The translations under genes and the position numbers were made by a program. DNA of 64,000 nt, from contig JAFWDK010000010.1 of the NCBI GenBank assembly GCA_017513085.1, positions 124,001-188,000 on the forward strand. Direction: 5' to 3'. The stretch's first letter is position 1; each line of letters starts with the position of its first letter. The notes below the pieces were generated by a model, which worked only from the letters and a program-made list of their open reading frames with translations, did not search any database and was not told the DNA's origin. Shown in pieces: positions 33,097 to 40,859 of this stretch. This stretch comes from Clostridiales bacterium (GTDB lineage: Bacteria; Bacillota; Clostridia; Saccharofermentanales; Saccharofermentanaceae).

Positions 33097-33105
33097 TGGT
33101 AGAAT
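33097..33105 (+). promoter_or_regulatory. Extended -10 promoter of the Lrp-type regulator
   Basis: TGGTAGAAT is an extended -10 element 32 bases before ATG 33138. No good -35 is visible. Confidence 0.45.
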
Positions 33106-33137
33106 AGCAGAAGTGATTTTTATTTGGAGGCGGGATT

Positions 33138-33626
33138 ATGCTGAATCGTATTGAATTATTGCAGTTGATAGAACATAACGCCAGGATTTCTGTATCGGAA
33201 TTAGCCGTGATGCTCAATGTGTCGGAGGAAGCGGTCGCCGCTGAATTAGAGACTTGCAAAAAAGAGAATGTGATCCTTGGATACAATACCATGATCAATT
33301 GGGAAAAGACTGAAAGAGAGCCTGTTACAGCCATGATCGAGGTTCGGATCACGCCACAGCGTAATCAGGGATTTGATAAGATCGCTAGTCAGTTCTATCG
33401 TTATCAGCAGGTTTCATCCTGTTATCTTATGTCCGGTGGTTTTGACCTGATGCTGATCATCGAGGATTCCACTTTGCGGGAAGTTGCGCAGTTCGTCTCG
33501 GATAAGATCGCTCCGCTGGAAGGTGTTATTTCCACTTCGACCCACTTTATCCTGAAAAAGTATAAGAGCAATGGTACGCTTTTTGAGCAAAAGCAGATCG
33601 ATAACCGTGAAGCCGTCGTACTTTGA
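33138..33626 (+). CDS. Lrp/AsnC-family transcriptional regulator
   Basis: This 162-residue regulator has an N-terminal winged helix-turn-helix (about residues 1-50, with ISVSELAVMLNVSEEAV) and a C-terminal RAM/ACT-like ligand domain (about 62-145). Family members sense amino acids and form octamers or dimers. The target is probably the aminotransferase 34 bp downstream, a common Lrp arrangement (inference). GGAGG precedes the ATG. It lacks the usual FDxTD N-terminal start of classical Lrp, which is typical of clostridial members. Confidence 0.9.
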   Translation: MLNRIELLQLIEHNARISVSELAVMLNVSEEAVAAELETCKKENVILGYNTMINWEKTEREPVTAMIEVRITPQRNQGFDKIASQFYRYQQVSSCYLMSGGFDLMLIIEDSTLREVAQFVSDKIAPLEGVISTSTHFILKKYKSNGTLFEQKQIDNREAVVL

Positions 33627-33660
33627 ATTGGTGAAAGTACGAGTCAGGGAGGTTTAGTAA

Positions 33661-34857
33661 ATGGATATCGATTATCAAAGTAAAGTATCTTCAGTGGTCA
33701 ACGAGATCAAGCCGTCTGCGATCCGACGTTTCTTTGATCTGGCCAATGAAATGAAGGGAGAAGTGCTCTCTCTTTCGATTGGTGAACCGGATTTTGTTAC
33801 TCCGTGGAGTATCCGCGAGGCCGGTATTTTTTCGTTAGAGGACGGATACACACATTATTCGCCTAACCAGGGTTATATAGAAGTTCGTAAGGCTATTACT
33901 GAGTATCTGGAGAGACGTTTTTCCTTAAAATATGATCCCAAGACACAGATCCTGGTCACCGTTGGCGGCAGTGAGGCACTCGATCTGATTGCCCGTGCAT
34001 TGATCAATCCCGGTGACGAAGTCATTATACTGGAGCCTTGCTTCGTCGCGTATCGTGCGACAGTTACTTTGGCTCGTGGTGTTCCGGTAGTGATCGAGAC
34101 CCGTGAAGAGGATGAGTACAAGCTTAAGCCGGAAGATCTGGAAGCTGCGATCACTGATAAGACAAAGTATATTATTCTCGGGTATCCGGGCAATCCGACC
34201 GGAGCGACCATGACATATGATGATCTTTCTAAGATCCGTGATGTGTTGGTCCGTCATCCGAATGTTTTTGTTGTATCGGATGAGCTTTATTCTGAATTAA
34301 GTTATACCGGCGAACATCCGGCTTCCATAGCATCGTTCCCAGAACTGTACGATCGCACGATCGTCGTGAACGGCTTTTCCAAATCGTTTGCTATGACCGG
34401 CTGGCGTATCGGATATATGGCCGGACCGGCGCCCTTGCTTGCGGCGATGAATAAAGTACATCAGTATTGTATTATGTGTTCTCCGAGTACCGCTCAGTTT
34501 GCCGTAATTGAAGCTTGCCGTAACGGGGATAAAGAAGTTGAAGAAATGCGTGACGAATATAACCGCAGAAGAAGAGTCGTTGTACAAGGTTTAAAAGATG
34601 CAGGATTGTCATGCTTTACACCTACCGGAGCTTTTTATGCATTTCCTTCAATTGAAAAATCCGGGCTCAGTTCTGAGAAGTTCTGTGAACGGTTCCTGAT
34701 GGAAAAGAAGGTTGCCATCGTACCGGGTAATGCTTTCGGTCAGTGCGGTGAAGGTCATGTACGTATCAGTTATGCCGCTTCGATGGAAAACATTATGGAA
34801 GCGATGAAAAGATTGAAAGAGTTTATGCAAGAGTTGAAAGATGGGAGTGTACAATAA
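33661..34857 (+). CDS. PLP-dependent class I/II aminotransferase
   Basis: This 398-residue fold-type I aminotransferase has the PLP lysine Lys241 in GFSKSFAMTGWRIGY, the GNPTGA substrate/PLP segment, the SDELYSELSY block and VRISYA with the C-terminal carboxylate-binding Arg. It resembles the PatA/AspC-like group acting on aspartate, aromatic or branched-chain amino acids; the exact substrate cannot be read. AGGGAGG precedes the ATG. Its TAA overlaps the start of prfB by one base (TAATG), so prfB is translated by coupling. Confidence 0.92.
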   Translation: MDIDYQSKVSSVVNEIKPSAIRRFFDLANEMKGEVLSLSIGEPDFVTPWSIREAGIFSLEDGYTHYSPNQGYIEVRKAITEYLERRFSLKYDPKTQILVTVGGSEALDLIARALINPGDEVIILEPCFVAYRATVTLARGVPVVIETREEDEYKLKPEDLEAAITDKTKYIILGYPGNPTGATMTYDDLSKIRDVLVRHPNVFVVSDELYSELSYTGEHPASIASFPELYDRTIVVNGFSKSFAMTGWRIGYMAGPAPLLAAMNKVHQYCIMCSPSTAQFAVIEACRNGDKEVEEMRDEYNRRRRVVVQGLKDAGLSCFTPTGAFYAFPSIEKSGLSSEKFCERFLMEKKVAIVPGNAFGQCGEGHVRISYAASMENIMEAMKRLKEFMQELKDGSVQ

Positions 34858-35966
34858 TGCTCGAATTTGATAATTTGCGTCTCGAACTGGAAAGCTATGA
34901 AGAAAAAATCGAACTTCTCCGGGATGCTCTGCACATCAAGCAGGTAAGTGATCAGGTTTCCGAACTGGAAGCGCGTTCTCAGGAACCGGACTACTGGAAC
35001 GATGTCGAGAGGGCGCAGTCGGAGCAGACAAAACTGAAGCGCCTGCAAAAGAGAATCAAGACTTTTGAGGATCTGGCGGCTTCCAGAGAAGATCTTCTTG
35101 TTCTTTGCGAGTTGGGTAATGAAGCTGAGGATACGGATGTGCTGGCTGAAGCACAGGAAGGTGTCACGAAGTTTACGGCTGCGTATGAAAAGATGCGTCT
35201 GGAGACACTTCTTACCGGCGAATACGATAAGAATAATGCGATCCTGACACTTCACGCCGGCGCCGGCGGAACTGAGGCCCAGGACTGGGTCAGCATGCTG
35301 TACCGTATGTACACGCACTGGGCTTTGGATCATGATTTTGAGATCAAAGAACTGGAATATCTTGAGGGTGATGAGGCCGGTATTAAGAGTGTTTCGATGA
35401 TGATCACCGGTGAAAATGCTTATGGTTTCCTTCGCTCGGAAATCGGTGTCCATCGTCTCGTTCGTATTTCGCCTTTCGATTCATCAGCACGTCGTCATAC
35501 TTCCTTTGCATCTTGTGAAGTAATGCCGGAACTGGATGATACCATTAACATTAAGATCGATATGGCGGATGTTCGTGTTGATACATACCGTGCTACCGGT
35601 AAGGGTGGTCAGCACGTTAACCGTACGGACTCTGCCGTCCGTCTGACTCACATTCCGACTGGATGCGTAGTTGCCTGTCAGGCTGAGCGTTCTCAGATCC
35701 AGAACAGAGAAACCGCTATGAAGATGTTGGAAGCAAAACTTTTTGCGTTGGCACAGGCCGCTCATATGGAGAAAATCGAGGACTTGAAAGGTGTTCAGAT
35801 GGATATTGCATGGGGAAGCCAGATCCGTTCCTATGTTTTCTGCCCGTATACTCTGGTAAAAGATCATCGTACAGGATACGAAGAAGTGAACGTGGATGCG
35901 GTTATGAATGGTAATCTCGATGGATTTATCAATGCGTTCCTTTCCGGAATGGTAGCAGAAAAGTAA
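34857..35966 (+). CDS. prfB: Peptide chain release factor 2
   Basis: This 369-residue factor ends translation at UGA and UAA. The stop-recognition tripeptide is SPF at residues 205-207, and the catalytic GGQ is at 250-252 in TGKGGQHVNRT. Unlike many bacteria, it reads through in one frame from ATG 34857, with no in-frame TGA and no CTTTGAC slippery site near codon 25, so the autoregulatory +1 frameshift is absent. It overlaps the aminotransferase stop by one base. A bidirectional terminator follows. Confidence 0.95.
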   Translation: MLEFDNLRLELESYEEKIELLRDALHIKQVSDQVSELEARSQEPDYWNDVERAQSEQTKLKRLQKRIKTFEDLAASREDLLVLCELGNEAEDTDVLAEAQEGVTKFTAAYEKMRLETLLTGEYDKNNAILTLHAGAGGTEAQDWVSMLYRMYTHWALDHDFEIKELEYLEGDEAGIKSVSMMITGENAYGFLRSEIGVHRLVRISPFDSSARRHTSFASCEVMPELDDTINIKIDMADVRVDTYRATGKGGQHVNRTDSAVRLTHIPTGCVVACQAERSQIQNRETAMKMLEAKLFALAQAAHMEKIEDLKGVQMDIAWGSQIRSYVFCPYTLVKDHRTGYEEVNVDAVMNGNLDGFINAFLSGMVAEK

Positions 35967-35986
35967 GTTTGCTTGTTGATGAAAAG

Positions 35987-36024
35987 AAATGGATCGTCTC
36001 ATGATTTGAGGCGATCCATTTTTG
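35987..36024 (+). terminator. Bidirectional terminator after prfB
   Basis: AAATGGATCGTCTCA (35987-36001) pairs with TGAGGCGATCCATTT (36007-36021), with one G-T pair and a 5-base loop. T runs occur on both strands, so it may also end the convergent minus-strand gene. Confidence 0.9.
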
Positions 36025-36058
36025 TGTTCGAATATTTCTTTTTGATTCGTGATCCGGA

Positions 36059-38929
36059 TCACTTTTTATACTTTACATAGAAGTTCGTGATCTTATATGT
36101 TCCGATCTTTGAAGCGCCGGTAGCAGAAACGTCGGCATAGATCGTCTCTCCTTTGGCAAGGGCAAGATCACAGTTAGGGTAGAGGTAGAAGGTATTTTTC
36201 GTTCCTTTTTTGCGCTCTACGGTAAAGTATGTACTGGTTACTTCTTCGATTGTCGTTCCGGTATCGTATGTGATCGTAATATACTCGATAGAGGCATTGA
36301 TCGTTGAGGTCTGTTTGCCGGTGTTTTCGAGCTTGATATCGAAAGAACAGTTCTTGCCGGAAGCCTTGGCATTCTTGATGGAGGTCTTGAATGTCGTAAC
36401 CGGGTAATTAGAGGAACCCGGTGCAGAAGTGGTCGTTGTAGGCTCTTCTGTTGTAGTAGTCGGAGCTTCTGTAGTTGTGGTAGCCTCAGTAGTCGTCGTG
36501 GTCGGCGCCTCTGTGGTGGTAGTAGTCGGCTCCTCGGTAGTTGTGGTTGTCGGCTCCTCTGTGGTAGTAGTAGGTGCTTCTGTCGTAGTCGTTGTAGCTT
36601 CCGTTGTAGTAGTTGTCGTCGTTTCTTCCTTAGAAGTCGTCGTTGTTGTCTCTTCCTCAGTTGTTTCTTTAGAGGTCATAAAAGGATTAGACGCTGTTGT
36701 TGTGGAATAAGTCAGACTGGAAGTGTTCTTGGTGGAAGAGAAGGACTTTCCTAAATCAAAATGCTTCCAGCAGAAGATAATGCCACCAAGGAAAGCAAGT
36801 GCTACGGCCGTCAGAATGATCGGCTTTGCCACAGAACCCTTGCGCTCAGTGTGCTCTTGCTGGGTGATCGGAGTGATCGTGGAACCTCTCTGGGAAGCTG
36901 CACTATAACGGAGATGCTGGGTATTCACGATCTGAGCACTGGTGCTGATCGGTTTATTAGCGCCAGGTCTGGTAATCGGGGCTTCAGAGGCCGGTCTTGT
37001 TCCAGGACGCTGAGAAGAGGAGACACTTTCGTCTGAACGGGATTTCTGGGATTCGCGTTCTGTTTGTGCATGCATGGATCCAGGACGCTGTCTGTAGACG
37101 TCAGCACGCTGCTGTTCGGCAACTTCTGCATCTATCTGTGCCTGTTTTTCCTCACGGATCTTCTGTGCGATAGACGCAGCGAATACAGTCTCATCTTCGT
37201 CTCCGAAGAGAAGATGGTTCTGTGTAACCGGTGAATCTTCGTTCTCCTCTGCATTGGTTGTATCTTCAGAATCGGGAACTCCATTATAAACCTGCTCGAT
37301 CGGCTCAAGATCTGAAGCGGAAATGGAAACATTTGGTTTTACGACAGGTGTGTAATTGATCGTAGGGCTCTCATTCGACTCTGTTGACTGATAGATCGCT
37401 TGATATTCAGGACCGTCTTCTGTCTGTGTTTCCTCGGCTTTATCTGTTTCAGCAGTTTCTTCAGAGAAGGAGGAGTCATAACTGGATTCTTCCGTTTCTT
37501 CGTCAGAGGCTAGAGCCATCATCGGATCTTCCAAAGGTGTAGTGTCGTAAATGGCAGCCGCTACTGCCGCCTCATCCGGCTGTTCGGAAACAGGTTCTTC
37601 GACAGTGATCTCGATCGGTTCAGCAGATGTTCCCTCTGCTTCAGAAGAAGAAGTATCTTCAGAAACTTCAGGAATTTCTTCAACGATCGCATCAATTGCT
37701 TCGGATTCGCTTTGTTCGGCTGTTTGCTCAAAAGATTCCACGGCTTCTACAGCATCTGCAACTACCGGTTCATCCATTGTTTCTTCAACTGTCTCTTCGA
37801 CGGCTTGCTCGATATTTTCAGATACTTCTTCGGAGGATCCGGAAATCGTATCCTCGATTTCTTCCTGAGCATCTGCAATCTCTTCAACGATGTTTTCTTC
37901 CGGAATTTCAGAAGAAACAGGTTCTGCCTCCTGAGTTTCTTCAATGACAGGTTCCGTAACAGGCTCGGAAACCGCTTGCGTTACTTCCGCATTAACTTTA
38001 TCGGATTCGGAATCAGCTACCGGTTCGTCAAAATCCGGAATCGTTTCTTCGTCCCCGGCAAAAGCATCCATGACAGGATCTTCGATCGGAGAAGTGTCAT
38101 ACAAAGGTACATTACTAACGTCCGGAATGGGTTCGCTCTCAGTTGCATCAGAAGAAATATCTTCAGCAGAAGTATCAGCAGAAGCATCGACCGGAGTTTC
38201 TACAGGGATATCGACCGGAATATCGACAGGAATGTCAGTTGCCTGGATATCTGAAGATGAATTGTCAGTTTCCGTTTCAGGCTCAGATTCTTCCTGTTCG
38301 TCAAATACCGGCGCAGAAGCCGGCTTAAAAGCAGCAAACGGTGAAATGTCCGAATCGCCGAGGCTGGCATTGATCTCGTCTTCCAATGACGTGTCGGCTT
38401 CGTATTTCGGTGTGTTTGTGAAAATATCATTTCTTCCGTAGATATCGATCGGAGCAGAAGAAGTTGTCTCGGGTTCCTCGGGGATCTCCGGAGAAGAAAC
38501 CTCTTCGGCTATTTCAGCAGTTGGACCCTCTTCGTAATCATTATATCCGCTTGAACCGAACAAAGCGGACTGTGTGTCGGCAACTGCCTGCGCATGCTGC
38601 TGTTCAAGATCATCGAATCGTAATTCGTCATCGATGTTGCCGAAGCCGGACTGTGAAGAATTGTTCTGCTCACGTAGCGCGTCGGAAACATTCTTAGCGG
38701 GATCATTGGCTTTAAATGACAGGAAAAGAGGACGCTTGACTGAATCGTCATCTGAAGTTTCCCCGTCTTGACCATTTCTGTGGATGAAAGACTGGTTAGC
38801 AGAAGAAACATCGTCTGATTTCATAAATGTGCCAAAAACAGACGGATCTTGAGAATCCTCAAATTCCTCCTCGGGCGCATGCATGAGATGCTCTTTCTTT
38901 TTACCTTCACCATCGTGTCCTAGAAGCAT
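36059..38929 (-). CDS. Large bitopic surface protein with acidic disordered cytoplasmic part and Thr-rich stalk
   Basis: The 956-residue protein has an acidic, low-complexity N-terminal 700 residues rich in Glu, Ser, Pro and Val, including a DIPVDIPVDIPV repeat. A single membrane helix lies at about residues 703-721. Outside follow a Thr/Glu/Pro-rich linker (about 745-835) and a C-terminal beta-sandwich-like domain (about 847-956). No signal peptide is present, so the N-terminus stays in the cytoplasm. I do not recognise a family; the outer domain resembles small Ig-like surface domains (DUF4352 type) only loosely. GGAGG precedes the start. It diverges from comEA across a region with Spo0A-type boxes. 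Confidence 0.75.
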   Translation of the reverse strand: MLLGHDGEGKKKEHLMHAPEEEFEDSQDPSVFGTFMKSDDVSSANQSFIHRNGQDGETSDDDSVKRPLFLSFKANDPAKNVSDALREQNNSSQSGFGNIDDELRFDDLEQQHAQAVADTQSALFGSSGYNDYEEGPTAEIAEEVSSPEIPEEPETTSSAPIDIYGRNDIFTNTPKYEADTSLEDEINASLGDSDISPFAAFKPASAPVFDEQEESEPETETDNSSSDIQATDIPVDIPVDIPVETPVDASADTSAEDISSDATESEPIPDVSNVPLYDTSPIEDPVMDAFAGDEETIPDFDEPVADSESDKVNAEVTQAVSEPVTEPVIEETQEAEPVSSEIPEENIVEEIADAQEEIEDTISGSSEEVSENIEQAVEETVEETMDEPVVADAVEAVESFEQTAEQSESEAIDAIVEEIPEVSEDTSSSEAEGTSAEPIEITVEEPVSEQPDEAAVAAAIYDTTPLEDPMMALASDEETEESSYDSSFSEETAETDKAEETQTEDGPEYQAIYQSTESNESPTINYTPVVKPNVSISASDLEPIEQVYNGVPDSEDTTNAEENEDSPVTQNHLLFGDEDETVFAASIAQKIREEKQAQIDAEVAEQQRADVYRQRPGSMHAQTERESQKSRSDESVSSSQRPGTRPASEAPITRPGANKPISTSAQIVNTQHLRYSAASQRGSTITPITQQEHTERKGSVAKPIILTAVALAFLGGIIFCWKHFDLGKSFSSTKNTSSLTYSTTTASNPFMTSKETTEEETTTTTSKEETTTTTTTEATTTTTEAPTTTTEEPTTTTTEEPTTTTTEAPTTTTTEATTTTEAPTTTTEEPTTTTSAPGSSNYPVTTFKTSIKNAKASGKNCSFDIKLENTGKQTSTINASIEYITITYDTGTTIEEVTSTYFTVERKKGTKNTFYLYPNCDLALAKGETIYADVSATGASKIGTYKITNFYVKYKK
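36429..36672 (-). repeat. Thr-rich codon repeats encoding the surface stalk
   Basis: Repeated ACN-codon runs with GAA/GAG and CCN punctuation (units such as TTTTEAP and TTTTEEP) fill this part of the minus-strand gene. They form an extended, probably glycosylatable linker. Such repeats can vary in length between strains. Confidence 0.8.
38206..38236 (-). repeat. 12-bp tandem repeat encoding DIPV units
   Basis: A 12-base unit close to GGAATATCGACA is repeated in tandem within the minus-strand gene, giving successive Asp-Ile-Pro-Val units. One copy is altered. Confidence 0.6.
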
Positions 38930-38957
38930 CGTGTGATTCCTCCAAATTCATACTCAT

Positions 38958-38987
38958 GTTATAAGACTATATATTATCTTATTTCAA
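38958..38987 (-). promoter_or_regulatory. Predicted promoter of the large surface protein gene
   Basis: On the minus strand TTGAAA (38982-38987) and TATAAC (38958-38963) are 18 bases apart and each match five of six consensus positions. Confidence 0.5.
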
Positions 38988-39044
38988 ATAATAGTTTTCC
39001 GCAACAAAAACAGAATACGTTTTTTTGTTTTTTTCAGTGCTCTT

Positions 39045-39071
39045 TTCGACAAAAGCACTATGATTGTCGAA
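39045..39071. promoter_or_regulatory. Inverted pair of perfect Spo0A-type boxes
   Basis: TGTCGAA occurs on the plus strand at 39065-39071 and on the minus strand at 39045-39051, centres 20 bp apart. The minus-strand site reads TTTTGTCGAAAA, the extended consensus. The arms also form an 11-bp inverted repeat (CTTTTCGACAA/TTGTCGAAAAG). A TACAAT -10 for comEA lies at 39103-39108, so the boxes would sit near -47 and -67. Confidence 0.6.
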
Positions 39072-39133
39072 AAGTGTTGTCTCTGTTTTTGCTTCGTTTT
39101 TTTACAATGTTTCTGAGATAAGGAGGAAGAAAC

Positions 39134-39793
39134 ATGGAGATCGATAAGAGACGAATCCTGATATCTTGCGTGGTTATTGTATTAGGACTTCTTGTCTATG
39201 TTTTCCGTAACTGGCCGATAGGATTCCGATCCAGGCAGATCCAGGTAGAAACAGAAAGTACGGTAAGTGCTGTGGAAGAGAGTACTGAAGAGGACTCCAC
39301 GGAAGAGAGTACTTCACAACTTCTGAGCCCTGTATATATTTGCGGGGCTGTGAAGAATCCGGGCATTTATGAGACCCGGCTTCCCGTATACCTGTTTGAA
39401 CTGATAGATCTTGCAGGAGGTTTAGCGGATGGCGCTGATCAGGAGAAGATAGATCTTGTTTATCAGATAAAGTTCGCGCAGAGCATCTATTTGCCATATG
39501 AAGCGGAGACGACAGATATGACAGATCGTCAATGGAATGATTTTATAGAAATCACGACAGATCCCTGGTCGGAACCGGAAAAGCGAGAGGAAAGCGAGGA
39601 AGGAAAGATCAACATTAACACTGCTGATGCAGCGGCTCTTAGTACGCTTCCGGGCATAGGTGAAAAAACCGCTGAATCTATTCTTGCCTATCGGCAGGAA
39701 CATGGAACTTTTTCCCGAATTGACGATATAAAGCAGGTTTCCGGCATCGGCGAGTCAAAATATGAGAAGATCAAGGACCGGATTAGCGTGTAA
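39134..39793 (+). CDS. comEA: ComEA-like helix-hairpin-helix DNA-binding protein
   Basis: The 219-residue protein has an N-terminal membrane anchor (about residues 8-27), a Ser/Glu/Thr-rich linker, an SLBB/beta-grasp domain (about 65-125, with VYICGAVKNPGIYE) and a C-terminal double helix-hairpin-helix domain (about 155-219). LSTLPGIGEKTAESI and IKQVSGIGESKYEKI are the two DNA-binding hairpins. This is the standard ComEA layout: it binds incoming DNA outside the membrane during transformation. ComEC is not in the window. ATAAGGAGG gives a strong ribosome site. Spo0A-type boxes upstream suggest stationary-phase control (inference). Confidence 0.9.
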   Translation: MEIDKRRILISCVVIVLGLLVYVFRNWPIGFRSRQIQVETESTVSAVEESTEEDSTEESTSQLLSPVYICGAVKNPGIYETRLPVYLFELIDLAGGLADGADQEKIDLVYQIKFAQSIYLPYEAETTDMTDRQWNDFIEITTDPWSEPEKREESEEGKININTADAAALSTLPGIGEKTAESILAYRQEHGTFSRIDDIKQVSGIGESKYEKIKDRISV

Positions 39794-39815
39794 GTATAAT
39801 GTCAGAAAAAACTGT

Positions 39816-39844
39816 TTGACATATGAGTATATCAATGGTAATCT
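39816..39844 (+). promoter_or_regulatory. Predicted promoter of the tRNA pair
   Basis: A perfect TTGACA (39816-39821) is followed after 17 bases by TAATCT (39839-39844). A TG one base before the latter gives an extended -10 that compensates for the poor hexamer. Confidence 0.55.
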
Positions 39845-39868
39845 TTATAGGCACCGAAGGAAATCCTT

Positions 39869-39955
39869 GCTCGTGTGGCGGAATAGGCAGACGCAACGGA
39901 CTTAAAATCCGTCGGGGTAAAACCCGTACCGGTTCAAGTCCGGTCACGAGCACCA
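39869..39955 (+). tRNA. tRNA-Leu (anticodon TAA)
   Basis: The acceptor arms GCTCGTG and CACGAGC pair perfectly. The anticodon loop CTTAAAA gives TAA, reading UUA leucine codons. A long variable arm, typical of tRNA-Leu, is present, as is TTCAAGT in the T loop. CCA is encoded. The length is 87 bases. Confidence 0.95.
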
Positions 39956-39973
39956 TTTAGGTGGAAAACATAT

Positions 39974-40050
39974 CGCGGAGTGGAGCAGTTGGTAGCTTGT
40001 CGGGCTCATAACCCGAAGGTCGCGAGGTTCGAGTCCCGCCTCCGCAACCA
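39974..40050 (+). tRNA. Initiator tRNA-fMet (anticodon CAT)
   Basis: The first base C1 faces A72, so the end of the acceptor stem is unpaired, the hallmark of initiator tRNA. The anticodon stem carries the three GGG/CCC pairs (CGGGCTCATAACCCG), the second initiator hallmark. CCA is encoded and the length is 77 bases. It lies 18 bases after tRNA-Leu on the same transcript. Confidence 0.95.
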
Positions 40051-40055
40051 CATGA

Positions 40056-40087
40056 AGATCCCGGATCATTTCCGGGATCTTTTTTTC
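40056..40087 (+). terminator. Terminator after the tRNA pair
   Basis: AGATCCCGGA (40056-40065) and TCCGGGATCT (40071-40080) form a perfect 10-bp stem with a 5-base loop and a following run of T. Confidence 0.93.
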
Positions 40088-40172
40088 TTTTTTCTTTCAT
40101 TTACAGGTATATTTTGCATTTGTGAATCGTTGCGATATAATTACTACAGTATTTATTTAATGAGGTGAAAAA

Positions 40173-40859
40173 GTGGCTTCGACTGATAAATCAAATTCAG
40201 CCTCTAATGCTGCCGGTAATGTAGCGAAGATCGTATTCCTGTCGTTATTCGCTCTTGCTTTGGTTGTTGTCTCAGTGTCTTTTGCCATTCATCATATGAG
40301 GATCGGTTTTGAAAAGGAGTACGATCGTATTCTGATCAACCGTATTCAGGTGGATGCGCAGAATGCTGCTCTGGCTGTTTCCGGAGATGAAATCGTTAAT
40401 GATCCGGCGGCTGCGGCCGTGAAATATAAAGCTATCCTTCCTTATATGCTGATGGATGCAAACGAGAAAGACTATTCTGTTCAGGCTTTCGGTCTTTATA
40501 ACTATTTGAACGGTTCCTTGTCAGTATTGACAGGAAACGATTCGGATCTGCTTGTAGCTACCAAGATCCCGGTTTCTGATTGGCTGACTGCGGAAATGAA
40601 ACCTTATGAGATCAAGGATGAATATTTGTATCATTACCTGATCCCGATCTCTGATTCTCAGGGAAATGCTTGCGCACTGCTGGAGCTTTCAGCGAAATCC
40701 GCCGAAATCGAAACTCTTGGTAATAAACTCGAATCCGTGATCTTGTCGACGGTGATCCTGGCTGTTTTGATTGCTATGGCGATATTCTCCTTGCAGTATA
40801 TTATTCCGCCGGTCATCACGCTGATTTCTAATAAGAACAATGCGGAGGCAAAATTATGA
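40173..40859 (+). CDS. Two-TM membrane protein with an external sensor-like domain
   Basis: The 228-residue protein has a membrane helix at about residues 17-40, an external alpha/beta domain of about 150 residues and a second helix at about 190-212, with a short cytoplasmic tail. That layout resembles Cache or PAS-like periplasmic sensors, here without an output domain. The external part shows a long helix after the first membrane segment and strands such as YHYLIPISDSQGNACALLELS. The start is GTG with GAGGTG upstream. Its stop overlaps the sensor-MFS fusion by four bases, so the two are probably partners. Confidence 0.75.
   Translation: MASTDKSNSASNAAGNVAKIVFLSLFALALVVVSVSFAIHHMRIGFEKEYDRILINRIQVDAQNAALAVSGDEIVNDPAAAAVKYKAILPYMLMDANEKDYSVQAFGLYNYLNGSLSVLTGNDSDLLVATKIPVSDWLTAEMKPYEIKDEYLYHYLIPISDSQGNACALLELSAKSAEIETLGNKLESVILSTVILAVLIAMAIFSLQYIIPPVITLISNKNNAEAKL

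Noticed and set aside
36429..36710. Plus-strand frame of Val/Ser repeats and possible CRISPR-like array
   Set aside because: The repetition is the antisense of Thr-rich codons in the surface protein. There are no equal-length repeats with unique spacers.
37551..38441. Plus-strand frames opposite the acidic part of the surface protein
   Set aside because: They are shadows created by repeated Glu, Ser and Val codons on the minus strand.
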